This document shows positions 53,491 through 62,401 of a DNA stretch of 64,000 nt, one piece after another. The notes below the pieces were generated by a model. The model was not told where the DNA came from. It saw only the letters and a list, made by a program, of their open reading frames with translations, and ran no database searches. A program made the position numbers and the translations under genes. Location: assembly GCF_001605725.1 (NCBI RefSeq), contig NZ_CP011530.1, forward strand, positions 1,674,001 to 1,738,000. The letters run 5' to 3'. Each line of letters begins with the position of its first letter. Position 1 is the first letter of the stretch. Origin of the DNA: Mycobacteroides immunogenum. Its GTDB lineage: Bacteria; Actinomycetota; Actinomycetes; Mycobacteriales; Mycobacteriaceae.

Positions 53491-53760
53491 GTGAGCTTCC
53501 TCAACAGCCCCACATACATCGGGATGCCGGTCTGGGTAGCCCTGATCACCCCGGTCGCCTTTGTGCTCATCGGACTGTGGACCATGCGCAAGAAGGGCGT
53601 GCACCCCGCGACCTACAACATGAACGACGGTTGGACACATGGCCCGATCCTGTGGGCTGCCGTCGACGAGAACATCGGTGATGCCCACGGGCACCACGGG
53701 CATGGTGATGCGCACGGCGCGGCGCACGCGATTGGAGGGTCCGCAAGTGGCAAGTGGTGA
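53491..53760 (+). CDS. Small membrane protein with His-rich tail
   Basis: 89-residue protein: one membrane helix ([20 protein letters not shown]), a conserved middle ([20 protein letters not shown]) and a tail with eight histidines ([15 protein letters not shown]) that could bind metal ions. The same short family occurs beside Rv2468c in mycobacteria. Its role is unknown; the middle and tail sit next to cell-envelope genes. It overlaps the following gene by 14 bp, so the two are co-translated. A reading from 53464 adds nine residues and ignores the promoter. Confidence 0.7.
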   Translation: MSFLNSPTYIGMPVWVALITPVAFVLIGLWTMRKKGVHPATYNMNDGWTHGPILWAAVDENIGDAHGHHGHGDAHGAAHAIGGSASGKW

Positions 53761-54214
53761 TGTCGCAGTCAAGCCCGTCGGAGAGCTTCCGCGCGGCTGG
53801 GCCGAGACCGTCAGTGGGCGCCTCTCGGGTGTTACCGAGCCGGGCGAGCTGTCGGTTCACTACCCGTTCCCCAACTACGAGCTGGCGGAGCTTGACGACG
53901 CGCTGACCTACGGGTCACGTCAGTCCAAGGCCCGCTTCTCGGTATACATCGGCGATCTGGGCAACGACACCAACGCCGGCGCGCGCGAGGTCTTCCTCAA
54001 GGTGCCTACCCCTGATGAGGCCGTGCTGATCGCCGTTTCTCCCGACCAGCACGTCGTGGAGGTCGTCTACGGCGAGGCGCTGAAGGGACGCGGCGCCGAA
54101 TCGGCCGCTGATCTCGGTGTCGCCGCCGCGCTGGCCGCCTTCAAGGAAGGCAACCTGCTCGACGGGATTCTCAGCGCGGTGCGTGTGATGAGCGCCGCCA
54201 TCGCCCGTCCGTAG
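53747..54214 (+). CDS. DUF5130 protein (Rv2468c-like)
   Basis: 155-residue conserved protein of unknown function. There is no signal peptide; a possible TPM-like alpha/beta fold shows [40 protein letters not shown] and [23 protein letters not shown] 53747 has GGAGGG 7 bases upstream and overlaps the end of the His-rich protein gene. The reading from 53639 is out of frame with that gene and rejected. Confidence 0.72.
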   Translation: MASGDVAVKPVGELPRGWAETVSGRLSGVTEPGELSVHYPFPNYELAELDDALTYGSRQSKARFSVYIGDLGNDTNAGAREVFLKVPTPDEAVLIAVSPDQHVVEVVYGEALKGRGAESAADLGVAAALAAFKEGNLLDGILSAVRVMSAAIARP

Positions 54215-54248
54215 TTCTTCGCGCGGGTTTCCGCGCACACCGCTTTAC

Positions 54249-54306
54249 GCCGAGCGTGAAGTTATTGCGAGGATTTCGAGTTTTTCCCGCAATAGCTTCA
54301 CGCTCG
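54249..54306. repeat. Palindromic repeat, left of DUF559 pseudogene
   Basis: CGAGCGTGAAGTTATTGCG (54251-54269) and its complement (54288-54306) form a 19-bp stem with one G-T pair and an 18-base loop. The outer sequence GCCGAGCGTGAAG is the same as in the hairpin at 55015-55074. It lies after the DUF5130 gene and may act as a terminator, but the shared sequence with the second hairpin suggests a repeated element. Confidence 0.7.
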
Positions 54307-54340
54307 TTGCATGTCAGGGGTTGAGCGCACACTGCCCGCA

Positions 54341-55025
54341 TGGGGGAACCGTTCGTCGGCAGTGAGGCAGTCAGATCCGGCAGGCTGACGGCGCACGCTG
54401 GGTCGATGCCGCACGTAATGCGGAGGCGATTCATGACAACCGTCATCGACAGCGGGGGATTACCGTCTGGTCTGGAGAGATCGCGCCGGACGAGAGCTGC
54501 GTGATCCACGGCATGCGGGTCACTACGGCGGCGCGTACGGCTCTCGACCTGGCCTGCCGGTATCCGCGAGGGCAGGCCGTGGCCGCGATCGACGCGCTGT
54601 GCCGCGCGACCGAGCTCAAGACCTCCGAGATATTCGATCTGGCTTCGCGACATGGCGGGATGCGTGGCATCCGTAAGGCGCGTGCAGCTTTCGATCTTGT
54701 GGATAGCGGTGCGCAGTCGCCCAGGGAGACCTGGCTGCGGCTGCTGCTTCGTGATGCCGGACTTCCACCCGTGACCACCCAGATCCTGGTGCACAACGGA
54801 GACTTCGTGGCACTCGCCTACATCGACATGGGCTGGGAGGACTTCATGGTCGGCCTCGAATACGACGGTGACCAGCATCGCAGCGACCGCAGGCAGTATC
54901 GCAAGGACATCACGCGCTTAGAAATGCTTGAGGGCATGGGTTGGCTGATCATCAGGGTGGTGGCCGAGGATCATCCCGACGACATCCTCCGCCGGGTACG
55001 AGAGGCACTAGCCCGCCGAGCGTGA
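54341..55025 (+). pseudogene. Broken DUF559/AbiEi-like endonuclease gene
   Basis: The ATG at 54341 opens MGEPFVGSEAVRSGRLT, the usual N-terminus of a mycobacterial DUF559 (Vsr-like endonuclease) family, but that frame soon diverges and stops. The rest of the protein is in another frame: WVDAARNAEAIHDNRHRQRG, then VTTAARTALDLAC and the nuclease core GLEYDGDQHRSDRRQYRKDI, ending at 55025. About 60 residues of the N-terminal wing seem deleted at the junction near 54390. The 174-codon frame from 54501 could still be translated as a truncated nuclease. The catalytic region (EYDGDQHR) is intact. Confidence 0.72.
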
Positions 55026-55074
55026 AGGTACTGCGGGATAAGTGCGATAAACCCGCAATGGCTTCACGCTCGGC
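55015..55074. repeat. Palindromic repeat, right of DUF559 pseudogene
   Basis: GCCGAGCGTGAAGGTACTGC-GGG (55015-55037) pairs with 55052-55074 at 20 of 23 positions around a 14-base loop. It includes the stop codon of the nuclease frame. The arm GCCGAGCGTGAAG and the TGCGGG/CCCGCA inner part match the hairpin on the left side, so the broken gene is framed by two copies of one palindrome family. Confidence 0.72.
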
Positions 55075-55082
55075 GTGGTGGA

Positions 55083-57647
55083 CTAAGCGCCTGCGTCGAA
55101 CTCGCGGGCCCGCAGCGACCGGACGATGCCCGCGCGCCCCTCAGAAACCAGACGGCGCAGCGCCGACGGGATCTCCTTGGCCAAGAAGCCGTCTGCTGAC
55201 TCCACCGCGCGCTGCGAAATGTCCCAGGACGGGTACAGGCCGATCACCACGGTCTGGGCGACCTCGCTGGAACGGCGCGCCCACACACCCTCGATGGCAT
55301 CGAAGTAGCGGCCCGAGAACGGTTCCAGCAGCTCGGCCTGGCCCGGTTGCACGATGCCCGCGATCACCGAACGTGCGGTGATGTTGGGCAGTGAGTCATC
55401 CTCGATGACCTGCTTCCACGCCGCTTCCTTCACCTCGGCCACCGGGCGCGCGGCGCGGGCCTGGGCCGCCTGGCGCTTACCCGCCGCGGTCTGGTCGCGC
55501 TCCAGTTCGGCATCGATGAACACCGACGCGTCCGGCTCCAGCGCGCCGGATGCCGCCAGCGCGTTCACGATTCGCCAGCGCAGGTCGGTGTCGACGGTCA
55601 GGCCCGGCAGATCCAGCGCGGCCGGATCTGAGTCCAGCAGTGCCTGCAGCACCACCGTGTGCCCGGCCGACAACACCGAGTTGGTGAGGGCGTTGACGAA
55701 GGCCAGCTGATGGTCCGAACCCGGCTCGGCCGCGCGCGCCAGCTCCAGCAGGCGATCGGCGAAGGCGGGCCAGCCGTGCTCGCGTGCCCACTGCGGCTCC
55801 ACATAGGAGCTCAGCGCGGTCTGTGCCTGCAGCAGCAGACGCTGTGCCACACCGACTTCCGATTCGGCGTGCACCCCGGAGGAGACCAGCGCCACGAAGT
55901 CGCGAGCCCGCAGCTCGGCCTCGCGGGTCATCTCCCAGGCCGCCGACCAGGCCAGCGTGCGCGGCAGCGGCTCGGCGATATCGGCGATCCGGGACAGCAG
56001 TGTCTCTAGGGACTCGTCATCGAGTCGCAGCGAGCAGTACGTCAGATCATCGTCATTGACCAAGACCAGCTTGCCGCGGGAAACACCAACCAGCGCAGGC
56101 ACATCAGTCGAAGAACCCTCGACGTCCAGCTCTTCGCGATGAGTCCGCACCAGCTTGCCGTCGACGTCGTCGTAGATCCCGACAGCCAGGCGATGCACGC
56201 GGGTCTCACCGGCACCCGGCGCCGCGCCGGACTGTTTGACGGCGAACCGCGTGAACTTGCCTTCGTCGTCGACCTCGAAATCGGGGGAGAGGGTGTTCAG
56301 TCCGGTGGTCTTGAGCCACTGCGTGCCCCAGTCCGACAGGTCGCGTCCGGACGCCTCCTCCAGTGCGCCTAGCAGGTCGTCGAACGTCGCGTTGCCGAAA
56401 GCGTGCGCCGCGAAGTAGGCGCGCAGACCAGATAGGAAGTTCTCCAAACCGACATACGCCACAAGCTGTTTGAGCACGCTGGCGCCCTTGGCGTAGGTGA
56501 TGCCGTCGAAGTTCACCTCGACGGCGGCCAGGTCCGGGATGTCCGCGGCCACCGGATGCGTCGACGGCAGCTGGTCCTGGCGGTATGCCCACGACTTCTC
56601 GACATTGGCGAAGGTGGTCCACGCCTCGGTGTACTCGGTGGCCTCCGCCTGGCACAGCACCGACGCGAATGTCGCGAAGGACTCGTTGAGCCACAGGTCA
56701 TCCCACCAGCGCATGGTCACCAGATCGCCGAACCACATGTGCGCCATCTCATGCAGCACGGTCTCGGCGCGGCGCTCGTAGGAATACTTGGTGACCTTGG
56801 ACCGGAAGACGTAATCCTCCAGGAACGTCACCGCGCCGGCGTTCTCCATCGCGCCCGCGTTGAACTCCGGCACGAACAGCTGGTCGTACTTGCCGAACGC
56901 GTACGGGGTGCCGAAGTTCTTGTGGTAGAAGCCGAATCCCTGCTTGGTTTCGGTGAACAGCCGGTCGGCGTCCATGAATTCCGACAGCGAGGCGCGGCAG
57001 TAGATGCCCAGATCGATGGTGCCGTGATCATCGGAGTATTGATCGTTCCACCGCGCGTACGGTCCGGCGATCAATGCCACCAGGTAAGTGCTCATCTTCG
57101 GGGTGGTCGCGAAGGTGTGTACGCCGTCGGCGACCGAGAGCGCCGCACCGTTGGAGATCACCTGCCAGTGGGCCGGGGCGGTCACGGTGACATCGAAGGC
57201 GGCCTTGAGGTCAGGTTGATCGAAGCACGCGAACATCCGCTTGGCGTCGGCGGTTTCGAACTGGGAGTAGAGGTACACCTCGTCATCGACGGGGTCGACA
57301 AAACGGTGCAATCCCTCACCGGTGTGCGAGTACTCGCAATCGGCCTCGACCACCACGGTGTTGGTGGCGGCCAGCCCCGGCAGCGTGATGCCCTGTTCCT
57401 CGTCGTAGCCACTGACGTCCAACTCGACCCCGTTGAGCTCGACGCGGCGCACCGTACGGGCGGCGATGTCGATGACCGTCGACGTACCCGGTTGCGCGGT
57501 GAAGGTGACGGTGGTCGACGAGTGGAAGGTCTCTTCGCTCGGACCGCCGGTGTCATTGGTGAGGTCGAGAGTGATCGCGTAATGCTCGACGTCGATCGCA
57601 GCGGCGCGGGCCGCGGCCTGGTCACGGGTGAGGTTGGGAAGTGCCAC
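55083..57647 (-). CDS. pepN: Aminopeptidase N
   Basis: 854-residue M1 zinc aminopeptidase that removes N-terminal residues from peptides. The substrate motif is GAMENAGAVTF, the zinc site HEMAHMWFGDLVTMRWWDDL followed by WLNESFATF, and the C-terminal ERAP-like helical domain is complete. GTG 57647 is the start: TACGTT ends exactly six bases upstream (57659-57654, minus strand), a leaderless promoter, and homology begins with ALPNLTRDQAAARA. The reading to 57938 crosses the divergent gene's promoter. Positional match of Rv2467. Confidence 0.93.
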   Translation of the reverse strand: MALPNLTRDQAAARAAAIDVEHYAITLDLTNDTGGPSEETFHSSTTVTFTAQPGTSTVIDIAARTVRRVELNGVELDVSGYDEEQGITLPGLAATNTVVVEADCEYSHTGEGLHRFVDPVDDEVYLYSQFETADAKRMFACFDQPDLKAAFDVTVTAPAHWQVISNGAALSVADGVHTFATTPKMSTYLVALIAGPYARWNDQYSDDHGTIDLGIYCRASLSEFMDADRLFTETKQGFGFYHKNFGTPYAFGKYDQLFVPEFNAGAMENAGAVTFLEDYVFRSKVTKYSYERRAETVLHEMAHMWFGDLVTMRWWDDLWLNESFATFASVLCQAEATEYTEAWTTFANVEKSWAYRQDQLPSTHPVAADIPDLAAVEVNFDGITYAKGASVLKQLVAYVGLENFLSGLRAYFAAHAFGNATFDDLLGALEEASGRDLSDWGTQWLKTTGLNTLSPDFEVDDEGKFTRFAVKQSGAAPGAGETRVHRLAVGIYDDVDGKLVRTHREELDVEGSSTDVPALVGVSRGKLVLVNDDDLTYCSLRLDDESLETLLSRIADIAEPLPRTLAWSAAWEMTREAELRARDFVALVSSGVHAESEVGVAQRLLLQAQTALSSYVEPQWAREHGWPAFADRLLELARAAEPGSDHQLAFVNALTNSVLSAGHTVVLQALLDSDPAALDLPGLTVDTDLRWRIVNALAASGALEPDASVFIDAELERDQTAAGKRQAAQARAARPVAEVKEAAWKQVIEDDSLPNITARSVIAGIVQPGQAELLEPFSGRYFDAIEGVWARRSSEVAQTVVIGLYPSWDISQRAVESADGFLAKEIPSALRRLVSEGRAGIVRSLRAREFDAGA

Positions 57648-57653
57648 GTACCT

Positions 57654-57659
57654 AACGTA
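57654..57659 (-). promoter_or_regulatory. Leaderless -10 box of pepN
   Basis: TACGTT on the minus strand, six bases before the pepN GTG. It fits the TANNNT consensus of SigA promoters. Confidence 0.55.
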
Positions 57660-57712
57660 GCGGTTGCGGGGCGGAAGGGGCGGGAGCAAGCGCGGGGCAT
57701 TCGTGCGGCATG

Positions 57713-57738
57713 GGAACAGGACGGCACCATGGGGAGTT
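57713..57738 (+). promoter_or_regulatory. SigH-like promoter
   Basis: GGAAC (57713-57717), 18 bases, then GTT (57736-57738). This agrees with the GGAA(C)...GTT pattern of mycobacterial SigH, the heat and oxidative stress sigma factor. The M. tuberculosis homologue Rv2466c is a known SigH target. The predicted start lies about 35 bases before the ATG, leaving room for GGAAAGG. Confidence 0.55.
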
Positions 57739-57777
57739 GCGATACGTGTTGGCCAACTCACATCGGAAAGGCGCGCT

Positions 57778-58395
57778 ATGTCTGCAGGCAAGAAGGATCT
57801 CGCGGAGTTTTGGTTTGACCCGCTATGTCCGTGGTGCTGGATCACCTCGCGATGGATCCTGGAGGTCCAGAAGGTTCGCGATATCGAGGTGAAGTTCCGG
57901 GTGATGAGCCTGGCGGTTCTCAACGAGGGGCGCGACAACCTGCCGGAGCGCTATCAGGAACTCATGAAGACGGCCTGGGGCCCGGTGCGGGTGGCCATCG
58001 CCGCCGAGCAGGCCAAGGGGCAGGAAATCTTGGAGCCGCTGTACACCGCGCTGGGAACCCGGATCCACAATCAGGACAACAAGGATCTACCCGCCGTCAT
58101 CGCCGAATCCCTGGCAGAGGTAGGTCTGCCCGCAGAGCTGGCCGACGCGGCCGAGTCCACCGAGTACGACGAGGCGCTGCGTGCCAGCCACCACGCCGGA
58201 ATGGACAAGGTGGGCCCGGATGTCGGAACCCCGACCATCCACGTCAACGGAGTGGCCTTCTTTGGCCCGGTGATCTCCAAGATTCCGCGCGGCGAAGAAG
58301 CCGGAAAGCTGTGGGACGCGTCGGTGATCTTCGCCTCATACCCGCACTTCTACGAGCTCAAGCGCACGCGCACGGAGGCGCCGACCTTCGACTAG
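57778..58395 (+). CDS. Mycothiol-dependent nitroreductase (DsbA fold)
   Basis: 205-residue DsbA-family protein matching Rv2466c, which uses mycothiol to reduce nitro compounds and activates some thienopyrimidine prodrugs. The active site is [11 protein letters not shown] (CPWC), and the conserved cis-Pro loop is [10 protein letters not shown]. There is no signal peptide, so it acts in the cytoplasm. GGAAAGG lies before the ATG at 57778 and a SigH-type promoter upstream, so thiol stress should induce it. It converges on the M48 protease gene with overlapping stops. Confidence 0.88.
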   Translation: MSAGKKDLAEFWFDPLCPWCWITSRWILEVQKVRDIEVKFRVMSLAVLNEGRDNLPERYQELMKTAWGPVRVAIAAEQAKGQEILEPLYTALGTRIHNQDNKDLPAVIAESLAEVGLPAELADAAESTEYDEALRASHHAGMDKVGPDVGTPTIHVNGVAFFGPVISKIPRGEEAGKLWDASVIFASYPHFYELKRTRTEAPTFD

Positions 58396-59345
58396 TAGCG
58401 CGGCGGATTGTCGTACGTGTACGCCTGAACAGGCGGAACGTAGCCGTGCGGCATGGGTGGCGGTGCCGGCGGAAGTAACGGCGGTACCGGAGGAATGGGA
58501 GTCGGCGGCAGCAGCTTGGGTCGGAAGAACAACGACCCGGCCTGCTGCCGATTCCGTAGTGCGGCGGCCCGCCAGGTGTGCACGGGGTGGCTGGAGAGCA
58601 TGTTGACCAGCCAGACGAAGAAGCCTGTCTCGAACGTCGCCCTGTTGGCCAACGTGTCGAATTCGACCCGCTTGAGCAGGTACTTGCCGGCCGCCATCAC
58701 GCCGATTGCCCCCTGAATCCCGGTGGGGCGCATGGCGTAGCCGTGATTGTCGGCGGTGTACTCCATGGACCGGGACAGCGAGGTGCCCAGGAACGGAACG
58801 AAATTCATCGCGGTTTGGGCGAACTGGCGCCAATACGAGGCGTGGCCGGCAGCGATGTGGCCGACCTCGTGGCCGATGATGAAGGCCAGTGCCTCGGGGT
58901 CGCGAGCCTCACCACCGATCTCGAACAGGTCGCTGTAGACGACGACGAACCTGCGGAACCCATGGCCGCTGGCGAAGGCGTTGATCTGTCCATTGCCCAG
59001 CACGACATAGGCGTCGGGAACCTCGTGCAGGCCGAAGCGTTGCGCCGCCTCGACCACCATGGCGTACCCCTCGGGGAACTGGGTGGGAGACATTTTGACA
59101 CCGTTCACGCGCTGCTGCCCGTACAGGATGCCTCGACCGAGGAACAGGGTCAGCGGCGTGGCCGCCAGCGCGATGATGATGATGTTCAGCTGGACGTGCT
59201 CGGGGTCCGCCAGGAAACCGATGATCCCGGCCACTGCGCCGATGTACAGCAGCACTGTGAACAGGATGACGACGACGAGCAACCCGATCTCCCACGGATG
59301 GCGCCGCGGGGGATAGGTGTACTGGGGCAGTCCGACCGGGTACAT
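58392..59345 (-). CDS. HtpX-like M48 zinc metalloprotease
   Basis: 317-residue membrane protease of peptidase family M48. Two membrane helices lie at about 20-75 ([36 protein letters not shown]), followed by the zinc site [13 protein letters not shown] and third ligand Glu in [10 protein letters not shown]; a Pro-rich tail of about 50 residues ends the protein. It probably degrades damaged membrane proteins. The start is ATG 59345, since TACCGT ends 7 bases upstream (leaderless); GTG 59354 would add three residues. The very long reading to 60536 is antisense to rpiB and nei2 and rejected. Confidence 0.85.
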   Translation of the reverse strand: MYPVGLPQYTYPPRRHPWEIGLLVVVILFTVLLYIGAVAGIIGFLADPEHVQLNIIIIALAATPLTLFLGRGILYGQQRVNGVKMSPTQFPEGYAMVVEAAQRFGLHEVPDAYVVLGNGQINAFASGHGFRRFVVVYSDLFEIGGEARDPEALAFIIGHEVGHIAAGHASYWRQFAQTAMNFVPFLGTSLSRSMEYTADNHGYAMRPTGIQGAIGVMAAGKYLLKRVEFDTLANRATFETGFFVWLVNMLSSHPVHTWRAAALRNRQQAGSLFFRPKLLPPTPIPPVPPLLPPAPPPMPHGYVPPVQAYTYDNPPRY

Positions 59346-59405
59346 GCGCGCCACGGTAACCGACCGCGGGGCAACCTGGCACAACGCGACTGTCACAATT
59401 AGGGC

Positions 59406-59885
59406 ATGCGCGTCTATGTGGGAGCCGATCACGCCGGTTACGAGTTGAAGCAGAAGATCATCGAGCATCTGCGTGGCCGCGGCCACGAGACGGTGGATTG
59501 CGGTGCCTTTGAACTGGACCCGCAGGATGATTACCCCGCGTTCTGTATCGACGCGGCCCGGCGTACCGTCGCCGACCCGGGCAGCCTGGGCATTGTGCTG
59601 GGCGGTTCGGGTAATGGTGAGCAGATTGCCGCCAACAAAGTTCCGGGGGCGCGTTGTGCGCTCGCGTGGAGCCTGGAGACCGCGGTGCTGGCCCGTGAGC
59701 ACAACAACGCGCAGCTGATCGGGATCGGTGGCCGCATGCACACCGTGCCCGAGGCCCTTGCCATTGTCGACGCGTTCCTGGCGGCCAAGTGGTCCGAGGA
59801 ACCGCGGCATCAGCGCCGCATCGACATCCTGGCCGAGTACGAGGCCACCCACCAGGCGCCGCCGGTACCTGGCGCCAGCGCGTAA
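59406..59885 (+). CDS. rpiB: Ribose-5-phosphate isomerase B
   Basis: 159-residue RpiB/LacB enzyme that interconverts ribose-5-phosphate and ribulose-5-phosphate in the pentose phosphate pathway. Motifs are VYVGADHAGYELKQKI, LGIVLGGSGNGEQIAANK with the mycobacterial-type catalytic Glu, and AREHNNAQLIGIGGR. Length and position match Rv2465c. It precedes nei2 by 6 bp, so they are co-transcribed. Confidence 0.93.
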   Translation: MRVYVGADHAGYELKQKIIEHLRGRGHETVDCGAFELDPQDDYPAFCIDAARRTVADPGSLGIVLGGSGNGEQIAANKVPGARCALAWSLETAVLAREHNNAQLIGIGGRMHTVPEALAIVDAFLAAKWSEEPRHQRRIDILAEYEATHQAPPVPGASA

Positions 59886-59891
59886 AAGCCT

Positions 59892-60689
59892 GTGCCGGAG
59901 GGGCATACCCTGCACCGGCTGGCCCGGTTGCATCAGCGCCGGTTCGCCGGCGCACGGGTGTCGGTGAGCAGTCCGCAGGGGCGGTTCACCGAAGGAGCGG
60001 CCGCGGTCAACGGGCGCACCTTCGTCAGGGCGCACGCCTGGGGTAAGCACCTGTTCCACGACTACGGCCCCGTCGGCGTCGTGCATGTGCATCTGGGGTT
60101 GTACGGAGCCTTCACCGAACTGCCGGTGCCGATGGGCCTGCCCGTCGGTCAGGTACGGATGCGTATCGAAGGGGCCGAGTTCGGTACCGACCTGCGCGGC
60201 GCGACGGCGTGCGAGCTCATCGACGGCCCTCAGGTCGAGGCCATCCTGGCGCGTCTGGGTCCCGACCCGCTGCGCCCGCGAGCCGACCCGGCGTCCGCGT
60301 TCGAGCGAATCGCCAAGTCGCGCAGGCCAATCGGCGCACTGCTGATGGACCAGAAGGTGATCGCCGGTGTCGGTAACGTGTACCGCAGCGAGGTGCTGTT
60401 CCGCCAGCGGATCGACCCGTACCGCGAGGGAAACCGCTTGGATCCGGAGCAGCTCACCGCGCTCTGGGTCGATCTGGTGGAACGGATGCGCGTCGGGTTG
60501 CGGGTGGGCAAGATCGTCACCGTCGACTCCGAGCACGATTGCGGCGACCCGTCCTACGCCCCGGACCGGCCGCGCACCTATGTGTATCGGCGCGCCGGCT
60601 CACCCTGCCGGGTCTGCGGAACTCCGATTCTCACCGCGGAAATGGACGCCCGCAACCTGTTCTGGTGCCCCTCCTGCCAAATTCGCTGA
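59892..60689 (+). CDS. nei2: Endonuclease VIII-type DNA glycosylase
   Basis: 265-residue Fpg/Nei-family glycosylase that removes oxidised pyrimidines and cuts at abasic sites (Rv2464c, Nei2). After Met removal the N-terminus is PEGHTLHRLA, with catalytic Pro and Glu. The helix-two-turn-helix is LLMDQKVIAGVGNVYRSEVL, and the C-terminal zinc finger is CRVCGTPI followed by FWCPSCQ. All four Cys ligands are present. The GTG start at 59892 is required to give the N-terminal Pro. Confidence 0.92.
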   Translation: MPEGHTLHRLARLHQRRFAGARVSVSSPQGRFTEGAAAVNGRTFVRAHAWGKHLFHDYGPVGVVHVHLGLYGAFTELPVPMGLPVGQVRMRIEGAEFGTDLRGATACELIDGPQVEAILARLGPDPLRPRADPASAFERIAKSRRPIGALLMDQKVIAGVGNVYRSEVLFRQRIDPYREGNRLDPEQLTALWVDLVERMRVGLRVGKIVTVDSEHDCGDPSYAPDRPRTYVYRRAGSPCRVCGTPILTAEMDARNLFWCPSCQIR

Positions 60690-60767
60690 TGACCGCCGCG
60701 ATGACGCCCGCGGTTGTAAGCTGCGCTGAATGGGACGCCGAGTACCAATAACCCGAGAGGTGGGCTC

Positions 60768-61430
60768 ATGACGCGACCGGGTGCACCACTGGGAAAACTG
60801 ATGGCGCGCGCGGTCCGCGGGCTTGGCTCGCACCCCGAACCGGACGATATCGAAACCCGGTTGCTGGACGCCGCCATCGAAGTACTGGCCGAGCGGGGCA
60901 CCCAAACGGCCACCATCGACGAGGTGGCGCGGCGTGCAAAAGTGGGCCGCGCCACAGTATTTCGGCGCTTCTCCAGTAAAGACCAGTTGTTCGAACGGGC
61001 CCTGGCTCAAGAAATGCGCAAGTTCCTCGACGAGCTACAGGAACGTGCGGGTGGTTTTGACGACATCGGTGAGCGCGTGGCCGAGGGGTTCGCGGTCTGC
61101 ATAGAAATCGTGAATCATCCTCTACTGCGCGGTGATTCGCTCGTGGCCAGGATGACCGCGGTGGAGGCGATCACCCAGGGCGATCCGGCACCCATCGAAC
61201 TGGCGCGCGATTATCTTGCCGCCCAGATCGATCAGATGCGCGAGGAAGGGCGCATCCCGCCGGGCGACTCGCGTCGGCAGGTCGACGTCCTCATTCACCT
61301 GGTGCTCGGATATCTTGCCGCGCCGGTGACAACCATCGACCTGGGCAACACCGAAGAGGTGCGGGCGCTGGCGCGAGAAACCTTCGCGCCCATTCTGTTG
61401 ACGCCCAATGTGCCGCTGACGGCACCGTAG
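60768..61430 (+). CDS. TetR-family regulator
   Basis: 220-residue TetR repressor with a helix-turn-helix in the N-terminal part (TQTATIDEVARRAKVGRATV, FRRFSSKDQLFERAL) after an unusual leader of about 25 residues (basic, Gly/Pro). The ligand domain is helical. GAGAGGTGGG precedes the ATG. It is followed after 6 bp by a convergent gene and preceded by nei2. No palindromic operator was found upstream. Target unknown. Confidence 0.82.
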   Translation: MTRPGAPLGKLMARAVRGLGSHPEPDDIETRLLDAAIEVLAERGTQTATIDEVARRAKVGRATVFRRFSSKDQLFERALAQEMRKFLDELQERAGGFDDIGERVAEGFAVCIEIVNHPLLRGDSLVARMTAVEAITQGDPAPIELARDYLAAQIDQMREEGRIPPGDSRRQVDVLIHLVLGYLAAPVTTIDLGNTEEVRALARETFAPILLTPNVPLTAP

Positions 61431-61436
61431 CGGGCT

Positions 61437-62306
61437 CTAGAAGTCTCCGAAGTCTCCGCCGAAGTCGCCGCCGCCACCATCCCAGCCTCCGCCGTCCCAG
61501 CCGCTGCCACCGCTGTCCCAACCGGAGCCCTGGTCCCAGCTGGAGCCGCCCTGATCCCAGCCGCCACCTTGGTCGGCGCCTGCGCTCTGATCCCAGCCGG
61601 CCTGGTCCGCCCCGCCGTCCTGCCCGGCATTCAAGCCGGCATCGTAGCCGTCCGAATAACCTTGGCCGAAGCCACTTTCGAAGCCTTGCGCACCGTATCC
61701 CACGCCGTGCATGCCGGAGAATAGCGAGTTGAACAGCAGCGCCGAACCCACGCCCCAGGCGCCCGCGACAAGGGCGGGCTTCCACCAGGGCTCGGAGTAC
61801 CAACCGGCCGGAACCGGGCGTCCCGCGACCGTGCCGCCGGGGTAGTAGTTGGGTGTGCGGCCCGACGGCTCCGGGGAGGCTTCGATCTCGCGGCCTTCGA
61901 AGTTGATGCGACGTTCCTCGCTGACCGCGCCGGCCCGGCTCTGGCCCGTGGTCGAGGGCAGTTCGGGTCCGGGGTCCATGCCCATGGCAAGCCGGGCGGC
62001 GCGCACGTAGTAGAGCCCCTCGATGGCGCTTTCTTTGGCCAGCGCCGCCTGCGAGGGGGTGCGGGCCTGCTCGATGGCCGAGGATGCCGCGGTGTAGCGC
62101 TCGGAGGCGTCGGCCAGCGCTTGCCGAGAGGCGTCATCGGTGCCGCTCAACCCGAGAACCTGTCCACCGAGACGTTCGGTGAGGCGACGGGCCTCTGCCT
62201 TGGCGTCTTCGAGCTGCTCGCCGCGCCGGCGGTTCGACCCCTGTGTGTAGATGATCGCGCCGCCGACGATCACGCCGACGAGAAGCAGGCCCAGGATGAT
62301 TTCCAT
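61437..62306 (-). CDS. Membrane protein with Trp-Asp-Gly repeat tail
   Basis: 289-residue protein. One N-terminal membrane helix (ILGLLLVGVIVGGAIIY) is followed by a helical, charged region to about residue 130 (EQLEDAKAEARRLTERLGGQ) that may coil, then a hydrophobic turn (KPALVAGAWGVGSALLFNSL). The last 80 residues are low complexity: GQGYSDGYDAGLNAGQDGG, then repeats of W-D-x-G-G/S (WDQGG, WDSGG, WDGGG) ending GGDFGDF. I do not know the family; it resembles actinobacterial DUF1542-like proteins. The tail could mediate self-association. Confidence 0.7.
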   Translation of the reverse strand: MEIILGLLLVGVIVGGAIIYTQGSNRRRGEQLEDAKAEARRLTERLGGQVLGLSGTDDASRQALADASERYTAASSAIEQARTPSQAALAKESAIEGLYYVRAARLAMGMDPGPELPSTTGQSRAGAVSEERRINFEGREIEASPEPSGRTPNYYPGGTVAGRPVPAGWYSEPWWKPALVAGAWGVGSALLFNSLFSGMHGVGYGAQGFESGFGQGYSDGYDAGLNAGQDGGADQAGWDQSAGADQGGGWDQGGSSWDQGSGWDSGGSGWDGGGWDGGGGDFGGDFGDF

Positions 62307-62330
62307 GGCACCTACGGTACTGACTGCTGG

Positions 62331-62401
62331 AGCGGGTGACGGGAATCGAACCCGCGTAGCTAGTTTGGAAGACTAGGGCTCTACCATTGAGCTACACCCG
62401 C
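62331..62401 (-). tRNA. tRNA-Gly (TCC)
   Basis: 71-base cloverleaf on the minus strand: acceptor GCGGGTG/CACCCGC, D arm GCTCAATGGTAGAGC, anticodon loop CTTCCAA (TCC) and T arm GCGGGTTCGATTCCCGT. CCA is not encoded. Confidence 0.93.

Noticed and set aside
59355..60536. Extension of the M48 protease frame to 714 codons
   Set aside because: The added part is antisense to rpiB and nei2, and the protease start is set by a promoter at 59345.
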